Shown in pieces: positions 35,553 through 43,678 of a stretch of DNA of 64,000 bases. The translations under genes and the position numbers were made by a program. The notes below the pieces were generated by a model that saw only the letters and a list, made by a program, of their open reading frames with translations, had not been told where the DNA came from and did not search any database. The stretch spans positions 1,720,036-1,784,035 of the forward strand of contig NC_019683.1 of assembly GCF_000316605.1 (NCBI RefSeq), given 5' to 3'. This DNA comes from [Leptolyngbya] sp. PCC 7376. Lineage in GTDB: Bacteria; Cyanobacteriota; Cyanobacteriia; Cyanobacteriales; MRBY01. How positions within the stretch are numbered: the stretch's first letter is position 1; each line of letters starts with the position of its first letter.

Positions 35553-35975
35553 CTAGCCACTGCTTTCACTAAATTGTGCAAATAATTCTGCACCAGTCAT
35601 ATTTTTTGTGTCATTGGCAAAGTTATAGAAATCAGGTTTTTCGTCAATAAAAACTTGATGGTCAAATAATAATTCTTGATCTAGATCAAATAATCCTGCG
35701 GCCATAAAATGTTGGCCTGTTGCCTTAACTCGATAAAAAAGATTACTGCCACATTTATTGCAAAAAGAACGTTCTGCCCATTCCGAGGACTCAAAGACGG
35801 TCACATTTTCTTCGCCAGTGATTTTCACGTTGGTGCCACAGTCCAACGCAAAGAAAGGGCCACTTGCCCATTGTCTGCACATATTGCAGTGACAAGTCCC
35901 CACGCTGGAATTTTCGAGCGTGACTTCTAAGGTGATGGATTTACAGAGGCAGTTGCCTTTTGCTTGGAGTGTCAT
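35553..35975 (-). CDS. GFA-family zinc-binding protein (glutathione-dependent formaldehyde-activating type)
   Basis: A 140-residue protein of the Mss4/GFA fold. It shows the zinc ligands in order: C-L-C at 9-11, CHCNMC at about 28-33 and FCNKCGSNLFYR at about 92-103. The remainder (HFMAAGLFD) is typical of the family. GFA-domain proteins bind glutathione adducts or act in C-S bond chemistry; the exact reaction here cannot be told. Minus strand, alone between DUF948 and a Uma2 gene. Confidence 0.85.
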   Translation of the reverse strand: MTLQAKGNCLCKSITLEVTLENSSVGTCHCNMCRQWASGPFFALDCGTNVKITGEENVTVFESSEWAERSFCNKCGSNLFYRVKATGQHFMAAGLFDLDQELLFDHQVFIDEKPDFYNFANDTKNMTGAELFAQFSESSG

Positions 35976-36143
35976 AGCGAGTTTGGAGTATGCAATGTAT
36001 CCGGAATGCTAACTTAGCTAACGTTTAGGTCATACAGTCGATGAGATGAATATTTACTTAATTGATATCTGAGGGGGCGATCGCCACTACAAAAAACTGT
36101 TGATAAACTAAAGTGAGCTCAAAATTATTTGGGATTTAAACTT

Positions 36144-36755
36144 ATGACGACTCTACAGATTCCAACGACATCCCAGCTCTTCAATGTGGATCTGTCAATG
36201 TTTGTCCCCAAAACCAAGATGAGCACAGAGGAATTTTACGAATTTTGCCGACTTAATCGGGATCTACGCATCGAGCGCCTTGCAACAGGTGAAGTAATTG
36301 TTATGCCACCAGCTTTTTCCGATATCGGAAATCGTAATTTGAAAATCGCTCAACAAGTCGGTAACTGGGCAGATAAAGATGGAACTGGTGAAACGTTTGA
36401 TTCTAGTGCTGGCTTCACATTGCCGAATGGATCAACGAAATCGTCGGATGTTGCATGGGTTCGATTAGAGCGTTGGAATCAATTATCTGATGAGCAAAAG
36501 GCCTCGTTTGCACCGATTTGTCCTGACTTTGTTGTGGAATTGCGGTCTTCTAGCGACTCCCTAAAACGCTTACAAGACAAGATGGATGAATATATTAAAA
36601 ATGGCATTCAGTTAGGACTTTTAGTAGATCGTAAAAATAAAACAGTTCATGTTTATCGTTCGGGGCAAGATCCACTAATCCTAGAAAATCCAGAAACAGT
36701 TGATTGTTCTCCTGAGCTTCCTAGTTTTTCTCTCAAGATGAAGCGTATTTGGTAG
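36144..36755 (+). CDS. Uma2-family (DUF820) putative endonuclease
   Basis: A 203-residue protein of the PD-(D/E)XK-type Uma2 family, strongly expanded in cyanobacteria. Seen: MSTEEFYEFCRLN, the EVIVMPPAFSDIG region with its acidic residue just before, SSDVAWVRLERW (metal-binding D), PDFVVELRSSSDS (the E of the E-x-K-like core) and LGLLVDRKNKTVHVYR. The ATG at 36144 is preferred over the upstream TTG at 36129. The role of these nucleases is unproven. A decayed copy of its 3' end lies at 37153-37230. Confidence 0.85.
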   Translation: MTTLQIPTTSQLFNVDLSMFVPKTKMSTEEFYEFCRLNRDLRIERLATGEVIVMPPAFSDIGNRNLKIAQQVGNWADKDGTGETFDSSAGFTLPNGSTKSSDVAWVRLERWNQLSDEQKASFAPICPDFVVELRSSSDSLKRLQDKMDEYIKNGIQLGLLVDRKNKTVHVYRSGQDPLILENPETVDCSPELPSFSLKMKRIW

Positions 36756-37082
36756 GTCTCTATTTTTTGCGTAGATAACCTGGCTTGATTCGAGAATGTT
36801 TTGTCGGCGTAACCAATTATCACTACGGGCGATCGCCGCTTTCACTAAAAAATCTACTTTGCGTCCAAATAAAATCTCTAATTCTTCTCGCATCTGGATA
36901 GTATCTGTAAAACTGCGCTGAAAATCTGGCTCGAAAGTCACCAACACATCGATATCACTATCTGATCGAAAATCATCCCTTAAAACCGACCCAAACAATG
37001 CAAATTCTGTAATCTACCATCGTTGACAAAAACACTCTATCTCTTCTGCTGGCTGTGACAAGCGTTCGATTAGAGTGGTCAT
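36681..37082 (-). pseudogene. MNT-type nucleotidyltransferase interrupted by a stop codon
   Basis: From the ATG at 37082 the frame reads MTTLIERLSQ..CFCQRW, then TAG (37014-37016, plus-strand CTA), then continues in the same frame ITEFALFGSVLRDDFRSDSDIDVLVTFEP. G-S-x(10)-D-x-D is the minimal nucleotidyltransferase signature, followed by LEILFGRKVDFLVKAAI. The TAG sits where relatives have a sense codon, consistent with a CAG to TAG change. Translation might restart at 36998 (M replacing L before FGSV) but would lack the N-terminal helix. The 3' part overlaps the Uma2 gene antisense. MNT proteins are usually paired with HEPN toxins; none is seen here. Confidence 0.75.
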
Positions 37083-37152
37083 CCTTGACTACTGCGATTA
37101 AGTGCATTAAGTCTATCGTCTCAACAGAAAAATCTGGAGACGATCACCACAA

Positions 37153-37230
37153 ATCATAGAAAATCCTGAAACCGTTGATTATTCTCCTGAGCTTTCCGGT
37201 TTTTCCGTAAAAATGAAACGCATTTGGTAG
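37153..37230 (+). pseudogene. Uma2 C-terminal remnant
   Basis: The frame IIENPETVDYSPELSGF then SVKMKRIW and TAG matches the C-terminus of the Uma2 gene ending at 36755 (LILENPETVDCSPELPSF then SLKMKRIW) in almost every residue. Only the last 26 codons survive, so this is what is left of a former tandem paralogue, or a partial duplication spanning the nucleotidyltransferase pseudogene. Confidence 0.8.
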
Positions 37231-37969
37231 AGACAAGAGATAAGGAAAGGGCGATCATTTCCCACATCGATATAAAGGCTTACCATTCATTTGGATTACT
37301 CATATCATTTATATACCCTTGGTCTTAGAGGATGTCTGAAAAGGGTGGCGCAGAAGAAAAGTCAGAGATTTAGTCTGTAAAAGTACTGAATCTCTAACCT
37401 CAAAAAGATGTGTCTATCCTATCTAACAGACCTGAGTGACGACCAATGGTATCTGATTGAACCTCTATTGCCTGAGGCGAAGTCTGGAGGAAGACCTCGC
37501 TCTACAAATCTACGAGATGTTCTCAATGCCATACTTTACGTGCTTATGGGTGGCATTGCTTGGAGACTATTGCCCCATGACTTTCCCAAATGGCAAACGG
37601 TCTACCACTACTTTCGACAATGGCGTGATGATGGCACATGGCAGCAGATTAATCACAAATTACATCAGTGGGAGAGAACTACTGGTCATGACCGCCCTCA
37701 TCCCCAAGCTATGGAGTGGTGGATTCTCAGTCGGTGGATACCGCCACAATGATGCATCAGGATGTCGGTATTGATGGCAACAAAGGAGTCAAAGGTCGTA
37801 AACGTCATGTCATGGTTGATAGTCTAGGTATTACGATAGCTGCGGTGGTGACAGCGGCCAATGTTTCCGATAACCAAGGATTACGTTTGCTATTGGAGCG
37901 AGTGCAGTACTTGGACTTAAATCTAGAGCGTCTCTATCTGCTTTATGCTGACGGCGGCTATCGTGATTC

Positions 37970-38920
37970 TATAGCAGGCAAGGAGTAGGTTAAGACAGAA
38001 TAGGATAGAAGCAATAAATATAGATGCCATGCCTGCTCCCCATAGTCTTGATTTACGCCTAAAAGCTGTTGCCGCCTTCGATAAAGGTGAACGAAAAAGT
38101 GATATCTGTCGCTTCTTTGGTATTAGCCGAAATACGCTAGACCTGTGGCTGAAACGACGAGAGAAAATCGGTTCAGTCGCTCCGAAGACAGATTACCGTC
38201 GAGGCCCTCAACCGAAGATTAATGATCTAGATGCTTTTCGTGCTTTTGCAGAGGAATATGGGCATCTAACCCAGAAGGAAATGGCGGAGAAATGGCCAGA
38301 GTCTATTAGTGATGCATCCAGACGTGAAGCTCTACGGAAAATTGAATTTACTCGAAAAAAAAGACCTATCGATATCAAGAGAGAGATAAAGAATTAGAAA
38401 AAGCATTTGTGGCACAACTGAAGCAGTATGTCCAAGAACGACTCGTATATATCGATGAAAGTGGATTTGATAATACCTTAGATTATGGGTATGGCTACTG
38501 CCATAAGTCAGAGAGGTTTATCGCAGAGAAGTTAGGTCATCGTACAGAACGAGTTAGCGTGATTGGAGGATGGCGAGAGGGAGAGCAGATAGCACCGATG
38601 GTATTTGAGGGCTATGCCAACAGCGCCTTAGTTTGCCAATGGGTAGAGGATTGCTTAGTGCCAGAGTTGATTCCGGGTCAAATTATTATTCTGGATAATG
38701 CCAGTGTTCATCCAAAGGAAAGAATACAAACATTGGTGGCGAAGGCAGGATGTGAAGTGATATTTTTGCCACCCTACTCACCACACCTGAACAAGATAGA
38801 GAAGTTTTGGGGGAGGTTAAAGAAGGAGGTAAGTAAGCTCATCAAGAAGACTGAGGATTTGTTCGATGCCATCAGAATAGCCTTCTGTTCTATGTCCTAA
38901 CCTTCTCCTTCGCTGCTATA
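37970..38920 (+). mobile_element. IS630-family insertion sequence, copy 2, nested in the IS5-family element
   Basis: Element 37972-38918 (947 bp) flanked by TA, with the same ends as copy 1 at 16324. The copies differ at only a handful of bases (for example GTGGG/GTAGG near the left end, AAA/GAA in the KYGHL/EYGHL codon, GGC/GTC in QYGQ/QYVQ). Its target is the catalytic region of the IS5-type transposase. Confidence 0.93.
38029..38900 (+). CDS. IS630-family transposase made by frameshift, copy 2
   Basis: Same design as the copy at 16381: an HTH half (38029-38397) and a DDE half (YIDESGFD, ILDNASVHP, PPYSPHLNKIEKFWG) ending at 38900, joined by -1 slippage on the A8 run at 38355-38362. Both catalytic halves are intact. 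Two amino-acid differences from copy 1 (E for K before YGHL; V for G in the QYGQ segment). Preservation of the identical shift site in both copies supports programmed frameshifting. Confidence 0.9.
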
Positions 38921-39173
38921 ATTTAGTGCGATGGGTCATGGATAGCTTTGGTTGGATATTGGAGATAGTCCTACGTTCTAAAGAACAAAAAGGGTTTACT
39001 CCTTTACCAAGACGATGGGTGGTAGAGAGAACCTTTAGCTGGTTTTATTGGTGTCGTCGTTTGAGTCGAGATTATGAATGTTCCACTGAGAGTGCAGAGG
39101 CATGGATTTATATAGCTTCTATCCGCTTACTTCTCCGACGTTTAGCCTAGACTTCTACTTTTCAAACATCCTC

Positions 39174-39744
39174 TAAATAGTAGTGATCAGAAATGTTTTG
39201 TTGAGCCTCTAATTCTTCAGAAGATAGTTTTTCATCTTCATATGATGACCAAATATACTCTTCTCGGGAGTCCATAATAATGTCTTCACTGTCTGGCAAC
39301 TCATCAATAATTTCATCTAGTAAACTCTCTTGATTTTCAGTTCTCACATCTCCCAAATAAGTGTTAGTTCTTTCTACATATGATGAGGAATCAACTTCTA
39401 GTTTTTTTTAGACTGTCAAGAAAGTCTCCAATGATTTCATCTGTTTGACTTTTACGATTATCAAAATAGGATAAGAAAGATCCAAAACTAACGCAGTCAT
39501 ATTTTTGGCAAAAGTTACTCAAGAACAAGATATCCATCTGGCTATCAGACTCTACAATTGTAACTTTTTCAAAATCGTTTAGCAATTTGTTTAATTCAAT
39601 AATATGAGTAAGAAAAGCTTCTTTATTCTGATGTATTAAGTCCAGAATATCTTGTCGAATAAATGAATAGGAGTGAACTGTCACAAATCCTGAGTTTTGA
39701 ATCGGTATGCTCAGCGCCTTAACACCATGATGTGGATTTCTCAT
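39174..39744 (-). pseudogene. hypothetical protein, frameshifted at a T8/A8 run and truncated by the IS5-family element
   Basis: The first frame starts at 39744 (MRNPHHGVKALSIPIQNSG) and stops at 39391. A one-base slip in the homopolymer at 39402-39409 would instead continue LKKKLEVDSSSYVERTNTYLG directly into the acidic frame DVRTENQESLLDEIIDELPDSED, which runs into the IS5 right end and stops after borrowing LEDV from the IS. I read this as one gene of more than 185 codons, broken by indel (or relying on slippage) and missing its 3' end. No family recognised. An AGGAGA ribosome site lies about 17 bases before the ATG. Confidence 0.6.
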
Positions 39745-39799
39745 TATGAGAATTCGACTTTCTCCTTTCTTGATCTCGTCAATAAGAAATAGGTTGGAT

Positions 39800-39833
39800 C
39801 TCTTTTTCTGGAACGATTGTTCTAGAAAAAGAG
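39800..39833. promoter_or_regulatory. 15-bp hairpin containing a candidate TetR operator
   Basis: CTCTTTTTCTGGAAC (39800-39814) pairs with GTTCTAGAAAAAGAG (39819-39833), one G-U pair, loop GATT. It lies just after the TetR stop and before the next minus-strand gene. Its centre GGAACGATTGTTCT closely matches the palindrome at 40465-40478 upstream of tetR, so it may be a second operator rather than, or as well as, a terminator. Confidence 0.55.
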
Positions 39834-39841
39834 TAAAAAAA

Positions 39842-40423
39842 TTAGTTCAGCACTGACAGCGTGACTTTGACGATGTTTTTGAGGAAATCTGGTTCTTGGT
39901 TGACTTTGGCCATAACCCTTATGCCTTGAAAGCTAGAGGTGAGGTATTGGGCGATTTCACTTAAGTCTTTTGTGGGTGCAATCTCCCCTTGTTTTTGGGC
40001 ATTGACCAAAACCTTGTAAAAAGCGCGTTCAACGATCTTCATGTCCACAGCAATTTTCTCGGCGATTTGAGGGTCATGAGGGCATAGCTCGATTGCCGTA
40101 TTGGTTAGAAAGCAGCCGCGCCGATCTTTATCACCAACACTTTGTTCAATTAAGTCATTGAACACTTTGGCGATCGCCGGTTTAGATGCTCCTATCTCCT
40201 GTAGGCAAGTCACCATCCCTTTGACTCTGGTTTGTTCATAATGAGTAATTGCCGCTTCAAATAATGAGTGTTTATCGCCAAAAGTCTCATAAAGACTACT
40301 GCGATTAATCCCCATATTTTTAACCAAGCTTTGCATGGAGGTTCCTTCATAGCCAAAACGCCAGAAGGTGTCCATTGCCTTTTCTAAAACTTCCTCCTTG
40401 TCAAACTCTTTTCGTCTAGCCAT
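39842..40423 (-). CDS. TetR/AcrR-family transcriptional regulator
   Basis: A 193-residue repressor. The N-terminal DNA-binding domain shows the TetR signature: FDKEEVLEKAMDTFWRFGYEG, then SMQSLVKNMGINRSSLYETFGDK. The C-terminal ligand domain is of the YxaF/AcrR-like type (KDRRGCFLTNTAIEL, with a cysteine in the conserved G-C-x-L motif). A near-palindrome TGAAACGATCGTTCCA 41-56 bases before the start, and a similar one after the stop, suggest autoregulation. The EamA exporter starting upstream on the same strand (ends 40579) is a candidate target; so is the broken gene downstream. Confidence 0.9.
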   Translation of the reverse strand: MARRKEFDKEEVLEKAMDTFWRFGYEGTSMQSLVKNMGINRSSLYETFGDKHSLFEAAITHYEQTRVKGMVTCLQEIGASKPAIAKVFNDLIEQSVGDKDRRGCFLTNTAIELCPHDPQIAEKIAVDMKIVERAFYKVLVNAQKQGEIAPTKDLSEIAQYLTSSFQGIRVMAKVNQEPDFLKNIVKVTLSVLN

Positions 40424-40463
40424 AGCGATTAATGTGCTGCTTTGAAATGACTATAACACATTC

Positions 40464-40479
40464 TGAAACGATCGTTCCA
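40464..40479. promoter_or_regulatory. candidate TetR operator upstream of tetR
   Basis: TGAAACGATCGTTCCA is a 16-bp palindrome with a single mismatched pair, centred about 48 bases before the TetR ATG, where it would overlap the promoter. Its core AACGATCGTT recurs, with one change, in the hairpin at 39810-39823. AT-rich flanks (AAAAAAAGTGCGAAAAAG) fit a promoter region. Confidence 0.6.
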
Positions 40480-40578
40480 AAAAAAGTGCGAAAAAGTTTT
40501 TTTGATAGTTTGATTGCGGTCAAAAAAAGCTTGATGTTAGGTGGTGCTCATGCTTCGTTTGCGTGCTTTAAGTGGAGC

Positions 40579-41418
40579 TTACGTTTGCTTGTTGGTTTTC
40601 AGCAAAGCACTTGCTCCTAACACCAATGATGCACCGAGAATTGTATTCGGAGAAAGTTGCTCTTTGAAAAAGATGACACCAAAAATGATCGTACTCAAAA
40701 CCTCGAGGTAGCAAAGGATCGAGGTTGTTGAGGCTGGCAGTTTGTTAAGTGCAGAAAAAAATAGAATAAATCCGACAAATCCGACGAGAAAACCATAGCT
40801 GCTGCCTAAGCCTGTTTCAAAGAGATTTGGATAGGGGCGAGTGAAAAATAGAAAAGGAAGAGTAAGTAGTCCTGCAAAAAGATTTTGGTAGAAAATGAGA
40901 CGGTAAACAGAGAGTTCTTTTGATTTGTTTTTGTAGACGACGACTGTGCAGGCAACTAGAATTGCCGAGACTAGGATGCTGGTTAGGCCAATAAAATTTT
41001 TGCTGGAGAAGCTGAATTCGCCGTCGGCATAGATCACGATAATTCCGAGGAGAAAGCAGGGTAAGAGTAATAGATTGCGTTTAGGGATGGCTTCTTTTAG
41101 AAAAATCCAGCTGAATAATGTCGTAAATAATGGCCATGTGTAGAGGATGATCACGGCGGTGCTCAGGTCGGCATAGCTAAAGCCGATGACATAGCATAGG
41201 CTACGAATTGCATCGAGGAATGAGATGAAAAGGAGAAATGGTGTGACTCCTTTGAATATTGCTTCTCGGCGGTAGAGAAAGATGCCCGACACGATCGCCA
41301 ATGGAATTCCCGCCCGGAAAAAGGTCATCACCAATGGTGATAAGTCCGCAAACTTGATGAAGACACCTGATGAACCCAGCAATATTGTGGCGATCGCAAT
41401 TTGAAGAACGGGATTCAT
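40579..41418 (-). CDS. EamA/DMT-superfamily transporter
   Basis: A 279-residue protein with ten membrane helices arranged as two EamA repeats: IAIATILLGSSGVFIKFADLSP begins the first, and FIGLTSILVSAILVACTVV the second. Typical features include FRAGIPLAIV, STAVIILYTWPLFTTLFSW (the TxPxxT-like segment after helix 3) and STTSILCYLEVLSTIIFG. Members export amino acids, metabolites or drugs; the substrate cannot be predicted. It lies directly upstream of tetR on the same strand, with 155 bp between them. Confidence 0.88.
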   Translation of the reverse strand: MNPVLQIAIATILLGSSGVFIKFADLSPLVMTFFRAGIPLAIVSGIFLYRREAIFKGVTPFLLFISFLDAIRSLCYVIGFSYADLSTAVIILYTWPLFTTLFSWIFLKEAIPKRNLLLLPCFLLGIIVIYADGEFSFSSKNFIGLTSILVSAILVACTVVVYKNKSKELSVYRLIFYQNLFAGLLTLPFLFFTRPYPNLFETGLGSSYGFLVGFVGFILFFSALNKLPASTTSILCYLEVLSTIIFGVIFFKEQLSPNTILGASLVLGASALLKTNKQT

Positions 41419-41510
41419 GAGTGGTTCGGTATTCCCCTAGTAATGATGTAGAGCAGATCGTTATCCTAGAAAGGATGCAAATTTCGTGAACACTGCTGGA
41501 GTATAAAACA

Positions 41511-42149
41511 ATGACGCAAACATTGACGGCACAAGATGCATTTCGTGCGGCCTACGAAAACCGCTACACCTGGGACAGCAATTTCCCTGGCTTTACGGCT
41601 GACGTCAGTTTCACTAACGGTGATGCGAGCCATTCTGGTCAGGTCGCGATTAAGCCTGATATGTCTTTTGAAGTGACTGGCATTGAAGACGAAGCTGCGA
41701 AAAAAGAAATCGAAGGCCAGCTCTGGGAGATTACTGTTCACCGTGTGCGTCGTACTTTCGAGGAGAGCCACGGCAAAAACTCCTTTGAGTTTGGTGAAAA
41801 GTACGAGGATGGTGCTCAGGAAATTAAAGTAACTGGCGCTTCCATGGGCAACAGCTACAACATTAAAAATGACACTGTGACTTTCGTGAATCGTAAGATC
41901 CGCAGCGTCATCGTTAATATCAATACCTTCGAAACTCTCGATACTCCTGAAGGTTATCTCTCCCTCGGCTATGACTCTGTTTACTTCGATGCAGAGACAA
42001 AAGAACCAAAAGGTGGCTCTTCATTCTTCCGCGATAGCTTCGACAAGATTGATGGCTATTACGTTCTGACTAAGCGCGAAATTACAGCAAAAGAAAATGA
42101 TGAAGTTGTGGGCGAGAAAGTTTTTGCTTTCACAAACATCAAATTCTAA
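41511..42149 (+). CDS. DUF3386 family protein
   Basis: A 212-residue soluble protein of the cyanobacterial and plant DUF3386 family: AFRAAYENRYTWDSNFPGFTAD at the start, then SGQVAIKPDMSFEVTGIED, HRVRRTFEESHGKNSF, and the C-terminal DGYYVLTKREI. It is rich in beta strands with no signal or membrane segment. Function unknown; conservation across oxygenic phototrophs suggests a role linked to photosynthetic cells. Divergent from the EamA gene, and followed by a clear intrinsic terminator at 42180-42215. Confidence 0.87.
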   Translation: MTQTLTAQDAFRAAYENRYTWDSNFPGFTADVSFTNGDASHSGQVAIKPDMSFEVTGIEDEAAKKEIEGQLWEITVHRVRRTFEESHGKNSFEFGEKYEDGAQEIKVTGASMGNSYNIKNDTVTFVNRKIRSVIVNINTFETLDTPEGYLSLGYDSVYFDAETKEPKGGSSFFRDSFDKIDGYYVLTKREITAKENDEVVGEKVFAFTNIKF

Positions 42150-42179
42150 AACGATTAAATAATCGATACGGCTAATTAG

Positions 42180-42215
42180 GATAGGAATTTCATGGTGAAG
42201 TTCCTATCTTTTTTT
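42180..42215 (+). terminator. rho-independent terminator of the DUF3386 gene
   Basis: GATAGGAATTT (42180-42190) pairs with AAGTTCCTATC (42198-42208), 11 bp with one G-U, loop CATGGTG, followed by seven T's. The right arm and T-run double as the last codons and stop of the convergent lipase gene (stop at 42204-42206). Confidence 0.9.
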
Positions 42216-43028
42216 GCGAGCCTTAATGGCTAACCGCTCATACTCGGCCATGCTGTGATCACCAATACCATCGGTATCAAGGTCAAAAATATCGTCGTAA
42301 CGGCCTTCGACGCGATCCCAAAATCTTGACCACCAAGAGAGGTTGCGATCATTGCGGAGCTTGCCTTTTGCATCAAAATACATCAGTTTTCCGATGTGAC
42401 TGTAGTTGAAGATTTGCGGAGGAACTCTCGTCACAACGTCGTTATTATTTACGCAGCGGAAGCTAATATTTTTCAGTTTGGAATTAAAGACTTTAGCGAA
42501 GCGATTGTTGCCAATACGTGGCTGCCCAAAGGTATAAAGTCCATTCACTGCAATTTTGGGACTATCAATATGTAGTCTGGCAGCGGCGAGTGTTGCTAAT
42601 GCTCCACCGAGGCTATGTCCAGTGATCCAGAGGGTTTGGCTGTCTGTTCTGAGGTTGCGAATTTCTTTTTCTAATTCATCCCACAGACTATCGAGTGCTC
42701 GATAAAATCCTCGATGTACTTTGCCGTCATCTTGATCGTCTGTCCAATGTCTTTGGATTGCTTTAGCATTGGTTGCCCAATCGGCAATTTTTCGCTCTGA
42801 GCCACGGAATGCCACGATGATTTTTCGGCGATCGCCTGCCACGAAACATTGGGTGTCGGTCTCAGTACTAGAGAGAAAAAAGTTTTTGTCCGTAAGATCA
42901 AAACCTAATTTGGTCAGCTCTGACTCAATTTTTGCTTTGGACTGGTAAACAAGTTTGGCACAGTTCGCAAGATAAAGCATGTTCATTTTGCTTAGGGACT
43001 TGGCTCGATAATTAAAACTGAGTGCCAT
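42204..43028 (-). CDS. class 3 lipase-family alpha/beta hydrolase
   Basis: A 274-residue hydrolase. It has the class 3 pattern: IVAFRGSERKIADWATN (oxyanion strand), nucleophile elbow GHSLGGALA with Ser139, FGQPRIGN, catalytic Asp197 in NNNDVVTRVPP, and His258 in GDHSMAEYE. No signal peptide, so it probably acts inside the cell or at the membrane, for example on galactolipids or phospholipids; the substrate is not determined. Its stop codon lies within the DUF3386 terminator stem. Confidence 0.9.
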   Translation of the reverse strand: MALSFNYRAKSLSKMNMLYLANCAKLVYQSKAKIESELTKLGFDLTDKNFFLSSTETDTQCFVAGDRRKIIVAFRGSERKIADWATNAKAIQRHWTDDQDDGKVHRGFYRALDSLWDELEKEIRNLRTDSQTLWITGHSLGGALATLAAARLHIDSPKIAVNGLYTFGQPRIGNNRFAKVFNSKLKNISFRCVNNNDVVTRVPPQIFNYSHIGKLMYFDAKGKLRNDRNLSWWSRFWDRVEGRYDDIFDLDTDGIGDHSMAEYERLAIKARKKR

Positions 43029-43169
43029 CTTACGACTCCAATTTTCTCTTCTAATTTAATGATCCCATGGCTAAAAATAAACGGTTTTAGACTGTGATAT
43101 AAATCCATAAGACTTTAAAGTTTTTATTCTCATGAGCACCCATTTTTTGTGCTTTTGAGTTATGAAATT

Positions 43170-43664
43170 TCAGGCTAAAGTTTTGACCATTATGATGGAA
43201 GTACCACCGACTCTATTCGGTTTGCCACTATTTTTCAGGGCTACAAATCCTAGAGATTTATAGAGTTTTAATCCAGGATTATCGAGGCGAACACTCAAGC
43301 AAAGAGATTGATAATTTGGACTTAGCTTTTCGCAAAGTTTGGTGATGAGTGTTCTGCCAATACCTTGGTTGCGATACTCAGGTAAGACGGCGATCGCCAA
43401 CTCCGGCGTCTGCATATCAACAAAGGCATAACCTTTATTCGTTGCTGACCATAGACGGCACCAAGCTGCGCCAATGGATTTCCCTCTAAATTCCGCGATA
43501 TAGCCAGAATCACCGACCCTGCCCCATTTGTTTACATAGCGGTGTAAATCTGGATTTTCTGTGACTGCTGCGATGGTTGTTTCGTGGGCAGCAAGCATCA
43601 ACATTCCTAGCAAAAAATCTTGGTCAGTGATGGTTGCAGGACGAAAGGTAAATTGTTCAGACAT
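43170..43664 (-). CDS. GNAT-family N-acetyltransferase
   Basis: A 164-residue acetyltransferase. The acetyl-CoA-binding motif A is plain: LAIAVLPEYRNQGIGRTLIT (R/Q-x-x-G-x-G/A), followed by LCLSVRLDNPGLKLYKSLGF, the motif B region. The N-terminal part (PATITDQDFLLGMLMLAAHET) is standard. Substrate unknown. A DUF3592 gene lies 14 bp upstream on the same strand, so they are likely co-transcribed. Confidence 0.88.
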   Translation of the reverse strand: MSEQFTFRPATITDQDFLLGMLMLAAHETTIAAVTENPDLHRYVNKWGRVGDSGYIAEFRGKSIGAAWCRLWSATNKGYAFVDMQTPELAIAVLPEYRNQGIGRTLITKLCEKLSPNYQSLCLSVRLDNPGLKLYKSLGFVALKNSGKPNRVGGTSIIMVKTLA

Positions 43665-43678
43665 ATCTCAAATAAAAT

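Larger units (their letters stand above)
37408..39150 (+). pseudogene. IS5-family transposase, interrupted
   Basis: The frame starts at 37408 (LTDLSDDQWYLIEPLLP, GGIAWRLLPHDFPKW, the usual IS5 N-terminal region). It shifts by -1 near 37710 into VDSQSVDTATMMHQ and KGRKRHVMVDSLG, and is broken at YADGGYRDS by the IS630 copy at 37970. The 3' part resumes at about 38926 in another frame ([37 protein letters not shown]). The first shift could be programmed, as in related elements, but the IS630 insertion abolishes function. Confidence 0.87.
37328..39173 (+). mobile_element. IS5-family (IS427-like) element split by an IS630 insertion
   Basis: The left end GAGGATGTCTGAAAAG at 37328 and right end CTTTTCAAACATCCTC ending at 39173 are inverted repeats with one mismatch, flanked by TA. 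Subtracting the nested IS630 (947 bp plus TA) leaves about 0.9 kb, normal for this IS group. A 174-bp piece of the same element's right end occurs inverted at 48760-48933, and the MITE at 17386-17517 shares its ends. Confidence 0.88.

Noticed and set aside
40432-40620. 62-codon plus-strand frame between tetR and the EamA gene
   Set aside because: It spans the candidate operator/promoter region and the antisense end of the transporter gene; no homology or ribosome site.
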